Shown here: positions 10,016 through 20,779 of the stretch, piece by piece
Position numbering within the stretch: the stretch's first letter is position 1
Layout of the letters: each line of letters opens with the position of its first letter
Assembly: GCA_014155875.1 (NCBI GenBank)
Contig: JACEFZ010027946.1
Coordinates: 186,001-250,000, forward strand
DNA: 64,000 nt
Direction: 5' to 3'
DNA from: Cepaea nemoralis
Lineage: Eukaryota > Mollusca > Gastropoda > Stylommatophora > Helicidae
Notes under the pieces: generated by a model
Told to the model about the DNA's origin: nothing
Databases searched by the model: none
What the model saw: the letters and a program-made list of their open reading frames with translations, nothing else
Translations under genes and position numbers: made by a program

Positions 10016-12525
10016 TTACATAAACTATTTATGTTAACATCAAAAGAATATATAACATTAACTGAGATCATAAGCTTGCCAGAGATCAATACTTTAACAG
10101 AGATAACTTTCACACTCATCATAACTTCAGCAGAAATAATCATTTTAACACACATTATAACTTTAGTGGAGATTAATACTTTAACAGAGATTGTAACCTT
10201 ACTAGTTTAACACAGATAGTCATTTTAAAACTGAATATGTCTTTGCTATAAATCATAACTTTAACAGAGATTGTAACTGTAATAGTCTAACACAGATCAT
10301 AATCTTAAAACAGAGTATGTCTTTTATAAAAATCATAACTGTAACATAAATAATAACTTTAATAGAGATCATAACTTTAACAGAAATCATAACTTTAATA
10401 AAGATCATTATTTTAACAGAAATCATACCTTTAATAGAGATCATTACTTTAACATAAATCATACCTTTAATACAGATCATAACAGTAACCTTGAGCATAA
10501 CTTTAACCTGGAGTATAACTGTAATCTTGAGTATAACGTTAACCTCGAGCATAACTTTAACCTGGAGCATAATTTTAACCTGGAGCATAACTTTAACACA
10601 GATAATAACATTAACACAGATCATAAATGTAACACAAATTATAACTGTAACACAGATCACAATTAACACAGCGCATAACTTTAACCTAAAGCATAACTTT
10701 AACCTAGAGTATAACTGTAACACACAGTATAACTGTAACATAGATCATAACTGTAACAGACAGCATAACTGTAACACAGATCATAACTGTAACACACAAC
10801 ATAACTGTAGCACACAACATAACTGTAACACACAACATAACTGTAACACACAACATAACTGTAACACACAACATAACTGTAACACACAACATAACTGTAG
10901 CACAGATCATAACTGTAACACACAACATAACTGTAACACACAACATAACTGTAGCACAGATCATAACTGTAACACAGATCATAACTGTAACACAGATCAT
11001 AACTGTAACACACAACATAACTGTAACACACAACATAACTGTAACACACAACATAACTGTAACACACGACATAACTGTAACACAGGCAACATAACTGTAA
11101 CACAGGCATCATAACTGTAACACAGGCAACATAACTGTAACACAGATCATAACTGTAACACACAACATAACTGTAACACACAACATAACTGTAGCACAGA
11201 TCATAACTGTAGCACAGATCATAACTGTAACACACAACATAACTGTAACACACAACATAACTGTAACACACAACATAACTGTAACACACAACATAACTGT
11301 AACACACAACATAACTGTAACACACAACATAACTGTAACACACGACATAACTGTAACACACGACATAACTGTAACACACAACATAACTGTAACACACAAC
11401 ATAACTGTAACACAGATCATAACTGTAACACACAACATAACTGTAGCACAGATCATAACTGTAACACAGATCATAACTGTAACACACAACATAAATGTAG
11501 CACAGATCATAACTGTAACACAGATCATAACTGTAACACAGATCATAACTGTAACACACAACATAACTGTAGCACAGATCATAACTGTAACACAGATCAT
11601 AACTGTAACACACAACATAACTGTAGCACAGATCATAACTGTAACACAGATCATAACTGTAACAGAGTATAACTTTAACCTACAGTGTAACCTGGAGCAT
11701 AACTTTAACCTGGAGTATAACTTTAACATGGAGCATAACTTTAACCTAGAGCATAACTTTCACACAGAGCATAACTTTAACTGGAGCATAACTTTAACCT
11801 GGAGTATAACTTTAACACAGAGCATAACTTTAACCTGGAGCATAACTTTAACCTAGAGCATAACTTTAACCTGGAGTATAACTTTAACCTGGAGTATAAC
11901 TTTAACCTGGAGTATAACTTTAACCTAGAGCATAACTTTAACCTGGATCATAACTTTAACTGGAGCATAACTTTAACCTGGAGTATAACTTTAACCTGGA
12001 GCATAACTTTAACCTAGAGCATAACTTTAACACAGAGCATAACTTTAACCTGGAGCATAACTTTAACCAGGAGCATAACTTTAACCTGGAGCATAACTTT
12101 AACCTGGAGCATAACTTTAACCTGGAGCATAACTTTAACCTGGAGCATAACTTTAACCTAGAGCATAACTTTAACCTGGAGCATAACTTTAACCTGGAGC
12201 ATAACTTTAACCTGGAGCATAACTTTAACACAGAGCATAACTTTAACTGGAGCATAACTTTAACCTGGAGCATAACTTTAACCTGGAGCATAATTTTAAT
12301 ACAGAGCATAACTTTAACTGGAGCATAACTTTAACTGGAGCATAACTTTAACCTGGAGCATAACTTTAACCTGGAGCATAATTTTAATACAGAGCGTAAC
12401 TTTAACTGGAGCATAACTTTAACCTGGAGCATAACTTTAACCTGGAGCATAACTGTAACACAGAGCGTAACTGTAACACAGAGCGTAACTTTAACCTGGA
12501 GAATAACTTCAACAAAAATGATAAC
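10016..12525. repeat. 18-bp minisatellite, about 135 copies in three zones
   Basis: The unit is 18 bp with the core CATAACTNTAAC. 10016-10480 is a degenerate zone. 10700-11670 is dominated by CATAACTGTAACACACAA and ...ACAGAT types. 11680-12500 is dominated by CATAACTTTAACCTGGAG. Because 18 is a multiple of 3, long frames stay open on both strands: 304 codons minus at 10699-11613 (CYSYVV repeats) and 207 codons plus at 10491-11114 (NCNTQH repeats). These are by-products of the period; no start context, splice site or non-repeat domain supports a protein. Confidence 0.95.
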
Positions 12526-12659
12526 TTAAAAGGGTGTATTATCATATTTATTTTAAAACACAATTTACCATTTGAAAAAATTATTGTTCTATTGGGAACT
12601 GATACAACTAATTGTAAAACTTCATTTTAATTCTTTCATTTGCTTGAAAGTTATCACCT

Positions 12660-13545
12660 ATATTTGCAATGTTGTCTTTTTTATGAACTTTACTGTAGTA
12701 CAGTGAGAATATTTTCAGAAATATAGAAGATATGGAAGGAATCAACATTGGGGGAAAATACATCAATAACATTAGATATACAGATGATACAGTCTTGATT
12801 GCAGACAATGAACAGGACCTGCAACATTTAGTAGTTGCAGTTGTTGCACACAGTGAAAAACTAGGGTTAGAACTGAATAGTAAGAAGACACAGATTATTG
12901 TCGTCACTGGAAAGAAAAAAATACCACAATGTGATATACGAGTAAATGGGCATATTCTTAAACAAGTGAATCGGTACAGCTATCTCGGCACAGTCATAAC
13001 ATCTGATGGGAGATGCCTTGTAGAGATTAGAACAAGAATTGCCATGGCTAAGGTAGCCTTTTGCAAGATGGAAAACATACTGACCAATAAAAAGATATCA
13101 ATTGAAACGAGAAAAAGAGTGTTGAAGTGCTACATAGAACCTATACTTTTGTATGGATGTGAAGCGTGGACAATGAGCAGCCAAGCTGAAAAACATATGA
13201 TGGCTGTGGAAATGTGGTTTCTGAGGAAAATGCAAAGAATACCATGGACAGACAGAAAAACCAATGAACAAGTCCTTCAAAAAACAAATGAAAATCGTAA
13301 ACTGATTAATGTCAATAGACGTAGACAGTCAACAGTTTTTGGGCATGTTATGAGAAGGTATGAATTGGAGAACTTGGTGACAACTGGCAAGATTGAAAGG
13401 AGGAGACCAAGGGGAAGACCGAGAAGTAAATACCTGGATGGCTTGGCCACATGGCATGGTCAAGACAGGAACACGGAGCTGGTTCACGACTCTGGTGATT
13501 GAGTGAGATGGCAGAACATGACCGCCCATGATTATCGGCATGGCA
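12660..13545 (+). pseudogene. RTE-like reverse transcriptase C-terminal fragment (family 5)
   Basis: The recognisable start is YSENIFRNIEDMEG at about 12695. The main frame is 12732-13502 (256 codons). It has RT motif C as YTDD (12777-12788; usually YADD), then NSKKTQ, YSYLGTVITSDGRC, IEPILLYGCEAWTMSSQ, EMWFLRKMQRIPWTDR and GRPRSKYLDGLATWHGQD. This is typical of the endonuclease-RT LINE proteins often annotated as craniofacial development protein 2-like. A TGA at 13500-13502 interrupts the frame, after which VRWQNMTAHDYRHGT and a stop follow in the same frame. In a sister copy (58.8 kb) that codon is CGA. The 5' half (endonuclease, RT motifs A and B) is missing. The tail is a short (ATGT)n run. 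Confidence 0.88.
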
Positions 13546-13555
13546 CATGATGTAT

Positions 13556-14043
13556 GTATGTACTGTAGTTCACTCAGTGGTCCATAAAGTTTATCTTCCA
13601 CTGTGGTTTCTCTAGGCCAGAAAATTTGCTTAGATATGTCCTATTTTGGGCAGTCCTGGAGTATGTGATCTGCTGTCTGTGGGGCCAAACCACAAGTGCA
13701 CATGGCTGATTCACTAATCTTTAATTTTGCGTACATGGGGCTGCATAATCTATTGTGTTGAGGTGCAGAGTAACGATTTGCTCTGGTCTATCCATAAAGT
13801 GGTAATCTCTTGATCAGGTGTTGGTGGCTTTCTGATGGATTTGATCATTGTTTTCTTGTGGTGGTATGTAGCGGGTACATCAGGTTGTTCTTCTGCTGCT
13901 CCTTCCTTAGCTAGTCGATCAGCTCTCTCAGTTGTGGGCACTCCACAGTGAGAATATATCCACTGTATGGTGACCTTACGCTGGCTGCCTAGTTCAGACA
14001 CTGGTACAACATCAACTAAACTATAAAACTCAACAATCTGCAT
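13556..14043 (-). pseudogene. RNase H and C-terminal zinc motif of another LINE (family 4)
   Basis: The minus-strand frame 13750-14043 reads VTIQWIYSHCGVPTTERADRL (RNase H) then AKEGAAEEQPDVP. After a frameshift near 13750 it continues with CSPMYAKLKISES, CTCGLAPQTADHILQDCP and ETTVEDKLYGPLSEL. The Cys/His pattern CTCG...H...C is the usual end of RNase H-bearing LINE ORFs. Upstream RT is absent. Its 3' tail (TACATACATACATC) is shared with the 3' tail of the plus-strand RTE fragment, so the two elements meet tail to tail. Confidence 0.8.
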
Positions 14044-14162
14044 TATTTTCTATGTGAATTTGTTGAGTTTTACAGTTTAGTTTAGTTTAGTTGATGTTGA
14101 TCCATCGACTAAACTAAACTTAACTATAAAACTCAATAAATTCACATAGAAAATAATGCAGT
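14008..14162. repeat. Inverted repeat (hairpin) of about 58-bp arms
   Basis: TGCATTATTTTCTATGTGAA at 14039 is answered by its reverse complement ending at about 14160. The arms continue inward through TTGTTGAGTTTTA and GTTTAGTTTAGTTGATG, with only a few mismatches and a very short loop. A third, direct copy of CATCAACTAAACTATAAAAC lies at 14008. The inner part resembles the (TTTAG)n tail region of SINE-B (GTTTAGTCGATGGATCAACA). Confidence 0.85.
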
Positions 14163-14224
14163 TAAAACAGGAAAACTATGACCAAACTAGGCATAATCAA
14201 ACTATAGGAAACCTACTACTTGCA

Positions 14225-14435
14225 CCTGGCCATTTTGACAGATGATAGTTTGTTGCATTGTGCTTACAAAAAGACATAACTACATCTCAAAGCGGGGACC
14301 TGAGATGGAGATATACCTCTCCACAGCACAACCCAATGGGCTGAAATGTAGAGACCATGTGTTGCCCATGCAGCATGATCCCTCTCTCAGCCTGCCTAGT
14401 TTACTTCAGAGGAAAGGCAACATATGATACAGGAA
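14225..14435 (-). repeat. Dispersed repeat F, partial copy
   Basis: It matches the copy at 42.8 kb: GATGATAGTTTGTTGCATTG, then GTAGAGACCATGTGTTGCCC, ATGCAGCATGATCCCTCTCT and CAGAGGAAAGGCAAC. Strand follows the arbitrary orientation in which the 25.2-kb copy is plus. No coding capacity. Confidence 0.8.
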
Positions 14436-14439
14436 ACTA

Positions 14440-15095
14440 AGCTAAAGTAAACACTCCTGACCTATAATGACAGTTAAGTAACATTATAAGTGGCACGGCT
14501 TACTGTTGCAACAATATTCTCTCTAACTTAAATAGACTCCTGGTGTGACTATGTGGATTGTTACAAAATAAGGAAAGGATGTTACTCAACCCTCTGAGCC
14601 AAGAGTAGTGGATCGGACATCTAGCCTTTTCAGATGAGGGTGACAATTTTAGATAACCCGTACTTTGGAGCTAGAAATGAAAAACAGCTGGCCAAAATCT
14701 CACTGCTCAGGCTAATTGTCAATATGAGAAAGCCTATACAAAAAGAACATTTACAGCGTATTGTGGTGTAGGTTTAACACCAGAACTATGGAATTTGGGC
14801 ACTGTGCTAAAATTGCCCTTGTGTGATCTGTGAGAAGAGACTGCAGCACTTATGGAGGTTTGCAAAATACAAATTATCATTGACAAAGCAAAAAGCAAAT
14901 GTAATTTTTAAAAAACAAGCAATTAACAAAACAAAAACAAACACCAAATGCAATAAAAGCATATACAAAAAAGTAATTAAAAAATGGTTCATAATTAAAG
15001 GAACACAAAATATCACTCACAAATTAATGAAGATAGTGACAATTACTTTTTGTTGTGAAAAGCAATATTATTTTTTTGTATACTGAAGAATTGTC
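14440..15095. other. AT-rich unique stretch
   Basis: Lys-codon-rich but unconserved open frames (for example 14823-15086); no recognised gene or element. Confidence 0.45.
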
Positions 15096-15575
15096 GACAA
15101 TGTAATTGACGTTAAAATAACAGATGTAAAACTAATTAATGATAAAATAATGAATTTAAAATATAATGATGATAAAATAACAGATGTAAAACTAATTAAT
15201 GATAAAGAAACAGAGGTAAAACTAATTGATGTTAAAATAACAGATTGTAAAATTAATTTATACTAAAGTAACAGAGGTACAACTAATTGTTAGAAAAGCA
15301 ACAGATATAAAACTAATGATAAAATAACAGATGTTAATCTAAATGATGATAAAGTAACAGATGTAAAACTAATTGATGCTAAAATAATGGATGTAAAACT
15401 AATAGACAATAAAATAATGCAAACAAAACTAATTGATGATAAAATAACAGATGTAAAACTAACTGATGATAAACAGACGTAAAACTAATTGATGATAAAA
15501 TAACAGATGTAAAACTAATTGATGATAACATAACAAATGTAAAACTAATTGATGCCACAATAACAGATGTAAACT
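15096..15575. repeat. Degenerate 29-bp tandem repeat
   Basis: Units of about 29 bp with the core AAACTAATTGATGATAAAAT, then AACAGATGT. They are divergent on the left and more regular from about 15420 to 15560. Confidence 0.85.
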
Positions 15576-15834
15576 CTGTATTCAATGACTCAAGTCTTGA
15601 GATATAAAAATTAGGTTTGCGGATAACAGTACCACGATGTTTGTGTATTAGAAAATCACTATACTATATATTGGTGGTGAATTACACATATTGCACAGCC
15701 ACTAGGATAAAATGGAAACATACTTACTTAATATATCATGACCAAGTAATAACATACAAACTTACTACAATGTGATTAAATAAGTAAACTTATAAGTATA
15801 CATATAAGTATACGGTAAAGTACTACTACATATC

Positions 15835-16312
15835 AGGGGAGAGACTAAAAAAAACTGTAAAGTGCCTGTACATCCCAGGAGGTATCAGAGAAATGATTAA
15901 ACAAGACTATAAGGTACCTCTGCACCCCAAGGTAGAAGAGGAAAGGCTAAACAAGACTGTAATGGTAACTCTCCACTTTATGGTAGAAGGGGAATGATGA
16001 AACTAGACTGTGAGGTACATCTACAATCCAGGGTAGAAGAGGACAGACTAAAGAAAACTGTACAGTAGATCTACACCCCAGGGTAGAAGAGAAGTGATGA
16101 AACAAGACTGTACACTATAGACGAGGAATGATGAAACAAGACTGTACACTATAGACGAGGAATGATGAAACAAGACTGTACACTATAGACTAGGAATGAT
16201 AAAACAAGACTGTACACTATAGAGGAGGAATGATGAAACAAGACTGTACACTATAGACAAGGAATGATGAAACAAGACTGTACACTATAGACGAGGAATG
16301 ATGACACAACAC
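15835..16312. repeat. Two-stage tandem repeat, with 34-bp units on the right
   Basis: 15835-16085 has loose units of about 55-60 bp containing GTAGAAGAGG...ACAAGACTGTA. 16085-16312 has regular 34-bp units with AGGAATGATGAAACAAGACT and GTACACTATAGAC, about six copies. Confidence 0.85.
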
Positions 16313-16589
16313 AGCGAGGCACCTTACATCTCAAAGCAGAAAATAAAAGAATAAATAAATGATGTTATAGTATAACTGCTTTAGTAAAATGTACATAAAA
16401 GTACTATAAATAAATAATCTTATTGTATATAAATGTTATTGTAAACTTACACAATTATATATTTACATACACATTTGTATATACAGATTGTACAACACTA
16501 TTATGTTAAAAATTATAGGTATGTACAAAAGATAGTAATGCAAGATACAACAGTCATAAATGTACCATGATGGTGACTCTCTTTTTCAC

Positions 16590-16790
16590 CCAAGTATGAC
16601 ATTTCTTCTTCTTCTTCTCCTCTGTATTCTGTCTTCCAATGGGGCACAGGCTCTCGACATGCTCAAGCCGAGCCCTTTGCAGGCCTGTTCATGATTGGTT
16701 GGAATTTGTAGCTACAGTTTTCTACAGGATGATGTAGCCAATTGCAAGACAGCCCTCCTTGGTCAGATCCTTTGACATGCATGGAAGGCT
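16590..16790. repeat. Dispersed repeat H
   Basis: Shares blocks with 25785-25960: GGGGCACAGGCT / GGAGCATGGGCTTCA, CTTTGCAGGCCTGTTC / CTTTACAGACTTGTTC, GGATGATGTAGCCA / GGATGAGGTTGCCA and TTTGACATGCATGG / TATGACATGCATGG. Non-coding, moderately diverged. 16313-16589 is AT-rich with nothing recognised. Confidence 0.6.
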
Positions 16791-16890
16791 ACAGTGCTAC
16801 AATTTTTTTATTTCCTCATGGCCCCAGGTCAAACATGGACGAGTGTTAAAAGTACTCTCTGTTGTTATATGAAAGGTTTGATTGAGGGTT

Positions 16891-16915
16891 GGGGGGGGGG
16901 GGGGGGGGGGGGGGG
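16891..16915 (+). repeat. Poly-G run of 25
   Basis: An uninterrupted run of 25 G on the plus strand. It could form G-quadruplex structures, and its length may be imprecise from sequencing. Confidence 0.95.
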
Positions 16916-17069
16916 AGAGGAGAGACAGAAGAAGAGGCATGGGGAGATCAAAGAGAGAAGATGCTGGACAGTCTGGCAATATGGCATGGAGGAACATTAG
17001 CATTTATTAGAATTATTAGAAGTACATGGGACAGAAGGTTATAGACAGACATGATCACCAACGTTACAA

Positions 17070-17238
17070 GTTAGTTAGTTGCATATCCTTTACAGGAAAT
17101 TGCAGTCAACCCCAGGATTTTTTGACTGTTTGTGATTTCTTGGCAAGTTTACGTTCAGTAGTTTGCCATTGCTTTCTGAACGACCGATGGTTATACCTTT
17201 ATGAAAACCAGCACAAGGTAGTCTGCTGCGAAATTCTC

Positions 17239-17276
<38 letters not shown>

Positions 17277-17350
17277 TTGAACGCGGTATGCAGGATTACA
17301 TTTTGCGTTTGTAAACCATTCACGTCAGAGTCAGCAACAGCACATGGCAT
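17070..17350 (+). repeat. Dispersed repeat C, with internal poly-C run
   Basis: The copy contains GCATATCCTTTACAGGAAAT, GATTTCTTGGCAAGTTTACG, AGTTTGCCATTGCTTTCTGA and, after an internal run of 33 C (17240-17272), GGTATGCAGGATTACA. Four more copies in the window (21.9, 30.4, 42.2, 60.4 kb) have the same orientation. A (TTAG)n-like stretch precedes GCATATCC, suggesting a SINE whose 3' end is on the left (that is, minus-strand sense). I cannot name the family. Confidence 0.75.
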
Positions 17351-17392
17351 AGACTATCAGAAGCAGCACATGGCATAGACTATCAGAAGAAG
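17341..17392. repeat. 26-bp direct duplication
   Basis: CAGCACATGGCATAGACTAT followed by CAGAAG occurs twice in a row. The following 17.4-18.2 kb is AT-rich sequence with no recognised gene. Confidence 0.85.
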
Positions 17393-18239
17393 ATTGTACA
17401 ATATAGAAACAAGCACAATGAAACAATGTGAGGATAAAATTAATACTTTTGAACATGTAAACACAGAAGCCATAAACAATATATTGCACGATTTATTGCC
17501 TGGCATATTTCACTGCATCTCGCCAGGTGCATACTGTAGAGTTATATATCATATGAAGTTAATAAATGAATAATCCTGTAGCTGAAACAGTTAAAACACA
17601 GGTCGCAGATATTGTTGAAACATAGAGCATCTGTTATCCCCACGATAATTTTAAACTTACGACGAACTCTTTCTATTTCCATAAAACCGGCTGGAACCGC
17701 CTCATTGCTAATGCCTCACTGTATTTCAGATATAATTTATTGTTCGTTGAATACAGTCTAATATTTTTTCACGTTATGGCTACGGTTTATAAGGAGCTGA
17801 GTAATCGACGAAGAGGGCGGTTTATAGCCTTTCAACAGCTCTCTTTTCCACCAATAAGAGACTGAGTCTGTGTGTAACATATTGTTTGTGACTACTACGT
17901 TTAAATTCACTACACAAAAAGTGGGACTGAAGAAAACACAACTGAATGCTGAACTCTATGAAAGCTGGCAGAATCTACAGACAACACTGCAGTTCATGCT
18001 GGGAAGAAAAGTGCTGACACAAGCTGATTCTAAGAGAACACAACGATGAATATTATTGAATAAGTTCGAGGTCAGAAAATTAAGGCACTTTGGCAAAATA
18101 AGGAAACAAAGATCCCTGTTAAAGGGTGTATTAAGAAAAGTCCAGAAAAAGGAACCAGCTATGAGAGTGGAGTGTTAGCACCATCACCTTTTGTAGGCCT
18201 GAAGGCACGGACAAACTGGTGGCCAGTCTTTCCATGAAA

Positions 18240-18493
18240 AGTCGCTTAAAAGTCGACAGGGTCAACTTCACTGCACCGAGTTTTTATCCTATTTGGCTCA
18301 TTTTCTTTCCGTTGTGCAGAAAGCGTTGCACAAAGCACTCCATAGCACACAAACTCCATAGCTTCAGCGACGACCCCTAGGAGTCTCAGTAAAAACTGCA
18401 CTCATGAAACAAAGGACACGACCTGGAATCAAACCCACAGCCTTCGGAGCCTGAGTCAGGCGGCTTGACCACTTCGCCACAGAGACTCTGGTC
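18240..18493 (-). mobile_element. tRNA-derived SINE-A copy
   Basis: On the minus strand the tRNA-like head is CTCTGTGGCGAAGTGGTCAA (A box). CCGCCTGACTCAGGCTC and the B box GTGGGTTTGATTCC follow. The body runs through GGAGTTTGTGTGCTATGG and GGTGCAGTGAAGTTGACC to CGACTTTTAAGCGAC. The head resembles the Leu/Ser tRNA class, but the anticodon arm is ambiguous. Homologues lie at 20.6, 22.2, 38.7, 40.5 and 46.0 kb. Confidence 0.85.
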
Positions 18494-18499
18494 ATACTA

Positions 18500-18935
18500 T
18501 GTTTCGTGTGGAATGGCTCACCTCGCTTCAGTGGTCACAGATTGTGAGAATTGTATGGATTTTTTGCCCTGGCCATGCTAGGGTGCAGGGGAATGAACGG
18601 GCTGATAGGCTGGCAGGGAATGCACTTCTTGGTGGTAGATTACCTATCGGGTAAGGGAGAGGTGGTCGTGCACCTGTGGGACCAGGTGGAGAAGGTGGGT
18701 GAACAGATTGAGAACCCACATGTGGAAAGGATAAGATTAAGGGGGATTGGCAGGGGTTCTGGTAGAATCTCAAAACTGAGAGTGAAGACAAGAAGAACTT
18801 TTAAATCAGATATCGGTGGCAATGATTAGTAGTGTGACTCTTCACTGGCTGTTGAAAAGGGGGTCTGAGTGCATATGGGATTGTCCTGAGTGCAGTGATG
18901 TCAGTTCTTAGCTCAACTCAATTCAATAACTCAAC
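18500..18935 (+). pseudogene. 3' end of a family-1 LINE
   Basis: Fragments of the RNase H C-terminal part are spread over frames: FFALAMLGCRGMN, VVHLWDQVEKVGEQIENPH and RKLRVKTRRTFKSDIGG-like sequence (92 codons at 18551-18829). It then reads through SLHWLLKRGSECIWDCPECS to GATGTCAGTTCTTAGCTCAA and a (TCAAC)n tail. It is homologous to the copy at 0.6-2.2 kb. Confidence 0.82.
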
Positions 18936-18994
18936 TCCTTTTCTTAATGGGCAGCGAGCGCAGGCTTCAAACCCTCATCTAACAACACTCATGA

Positions 18995-19290
18995 CATTAT
19001 GATAATAACCTCCTTACGAATTACACCAACATGCTGGATGTTAAAGAGTCTGCTGGGGGAAAAAGTAAGGGGAGGCGTGCAAGAGGAAGGCAACATCACA
19101 TATGGGTGAGAAACATCAAGAGTTGGACTGGAAGATTGCACTGCAAAGACACAGGACAGAGAGCGGTCAAGACTCATGAACAGATCATTCTCCATACAGA
19201 GCTGGCAGCTAATGATGAGTGATGTGTGATGAGTGATGAGTGATGTGTGATGAGTGATGAGTGATGTGTGACGAGTGATGTGTGATGAGT
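18995..19290 (+). pseudogene. 3' end of an RTE-type LINE with repeat tail
   Basis: The frame 19031-19222 ends an endonuclease-RT polyprotein: GRRARGRQHHIWVRNIKSWTG, then RAVKTHEQIILHTELAANDE and a stop. Arg-rich GRxRxxWxxNIKxWTG is a hallmark of the LINE C-terminus. The tail is a (GATGAGT/GATGTGT)n run. Everything upstream is missing. Confidence 0.7.
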
Positions 19291-19385
19291 AATGAGTAAT
19301 GAGAATCCACAGCTTTAACATCTAACAAATATACAAGGTAAAAGTAATTATTAATAGGAATGTTACTATAAAGTGCGCAGACGAG

Positions 19386-19692
19386 TATGAACAACAGGGA
19401 ATCTTATTTCAAGATACAAACTGTATGGGCAACAAGAAATCTTATTTCAAGAGACAAATTGTATGGGCAATCAGGGAATCTTATTTCAAGAGACAAACTG
19501 TATGGACAACATGGAGTGTTATTTCAAGAGACAAACTGTATGGACAACGTGGAATCTTATTTCAAGAGACAAACTGTATGGACAACGGGGAATCTTATTT
19601 CAAGAGACAAACTGTGTGGACAACGGGGAATCTTATTTCAAGAGACAATCTGTATGGACAACGGGGAATCTTATTTCAAGAGACAAACTGCT
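19386..19692. repeat. 38-bp tandem repeat, about 8 copies
   Basis: Units contain ATCTTATTTCAAGAGACAAA then CTGTATGGACAACGGG. Open in all plus frames only because the unit has few stops; not coding. Confidence 0.92.
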
Positions 19693-20248
19693 CTTAAACA
19701 ATACCCCATGTATGGGGTCATGAGGATCAAGCAGTTTGCGCATGAGCAAATTAGAGTACAAAATGGCCGACCCACTATCAATTTTCATTGTAGACGAACA
19801 ATGAGGCATTATTCATTTTTTGTGTAGTCAGAGGGTGCAAAATCTTGTGAAATCTACATCCCCTCCATACGGCTGCACATACAGTGAATACACTAAGTAC
19901 TCTGAAATGTCCGGTCTTGAAACATTAGGTATACAGTCCAGACTCTGCACCATTGGACTTTCAAGTGTTTGGATCCTTGAAAGAACATTAGTGGGGTCAG
20001 AGGTCTGCAGATGAAACAAGGTAATGGAGAGGGTGCACAACTGGTTTAAGGCCACACCCAAGAAACTTGTTCCTAGAAGGCATCAACAAACTAGTGGACA
20101 GTGGACCAAGTGTGTTGCCAGGTGGGCGGGAGAACTATGCTGAGAAATAACACACACACACACAATTTCTGATTCACGCTACTGTAAAATAGTTATTCGT
20201 ACAAATTCCTGTTACTTAATATATATAATAATTCTTAATCTGACTTCT
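19693..20248. other. Region downstream of exon 10, no clear polyadenylation signal
   Basis: Unique sequence with a short (CA)n at about 20150-20164. Read on the minus strand after the TGA at 20249, no AATAAA or ATTAAA is visible within roughly 400 nt. Confidence 0.5.
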
Positions 20249-20483
20249 TCACTTCTTCCTGGTGCTGGATTGTGGATCTCTAGAAGATGGGCCACTTTCC
20301 AGAGCATCACGGAGGGGTCTTTGCTGCCTGCTCGAAGTGTCCTGCGAATGCTCCAGTTTCAGATACTCTCTGTATGTTATGTAGTCGAGAATGCTATAAT
20401 TTTTGGCATTCTCCTCAATATCTGGGTCATCCACATAGCCAGGTCTCTCTTCCATTGGCTGGTGTGGAAACTCCGGAATGCCG
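20249..20483 (-). CDS. RGS22: RGS22-like gene, exon 10 of the visible set (terminal coding exon)
   Basis: The acceptor TTGTGCTTGCTAG precedes position 20483. The first base C completes a CG left by the 16-nt microexon, giving Arg, and the frame continues GIPEFPHQPMEERPGYVDDP. It then runs through IEENAKNYSILDYITYREYL to a Lys/Arg/Ser tail (SSTRKK) and TGA. There is no recognised domain; the acidic/aromatic middle and basic tail suit the flexible C-terminus of a large RGS protein. The stop looks real, but a weak donor (GTGAAG) overlaps it and is phase-compatible with the 9177-9319 exon, so a longer isoform is possible. Gene identity comes from exons 1, 2, 4, 5 and 6; this exon is linked by phase and strand. 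Confidence 0.75.
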
Positions 20484-20554
20484 CTAGCAAGCACAAATCA
20501 AGACAGACAAATGAACAGAAGAGAAAACACAAGAATATGGTGGCAAACATGGTG

Positions 20555-20760
20555 CAATGGCTAGCACGCTTGCCACCCAACTCGGTGGTTGCAATTTGTT
20601 TGGGGCGTTCGCTCGCTTACAAGTCGACAGGGTTGATTTCATTGCACCGGGTTTTATCCCATATGGCTCGGTCTCTTTCCGCAGCACGGAAAGCGTCGCA
20701 CAACGCACGAGCTCTGTAGCTCCAGCGACGACCCACTGGGGCGTTTGTTCCCTTTGAACT
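20555..20760 (-). mobile_element. SINE-A copy, rearranged head
   Basis: The body matches other SINE-A copies (minus strand of GTCGACAGGGTTGATTTCAT, CCCATATGGCTCGGTCTCTT and CTCCAGCGACGACCCACTGG). The tRNA-like head is not the usual one. On the left an unrelated tRNA-like stretch (GGTGCAATGGCTAGCACGCT) abuts the body. Confidence 0.75.
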
Positions 20761-20779
20761 CAAGCATAGTCCACACACA

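Noticed and set aside
10699..11613. 304-codon minus frame (CYSYVV repeats)
   Set aside because: Pure product of an 18-bp tandem repeat; the opposite strand is equally open and nothing outside the repeat supports a gene.
8404..12525. CRISPR-like regular repeats
   Set aside because: No unique spacers between repeats: the units are contiguous minisatellites, and the sequence is clearly animal.
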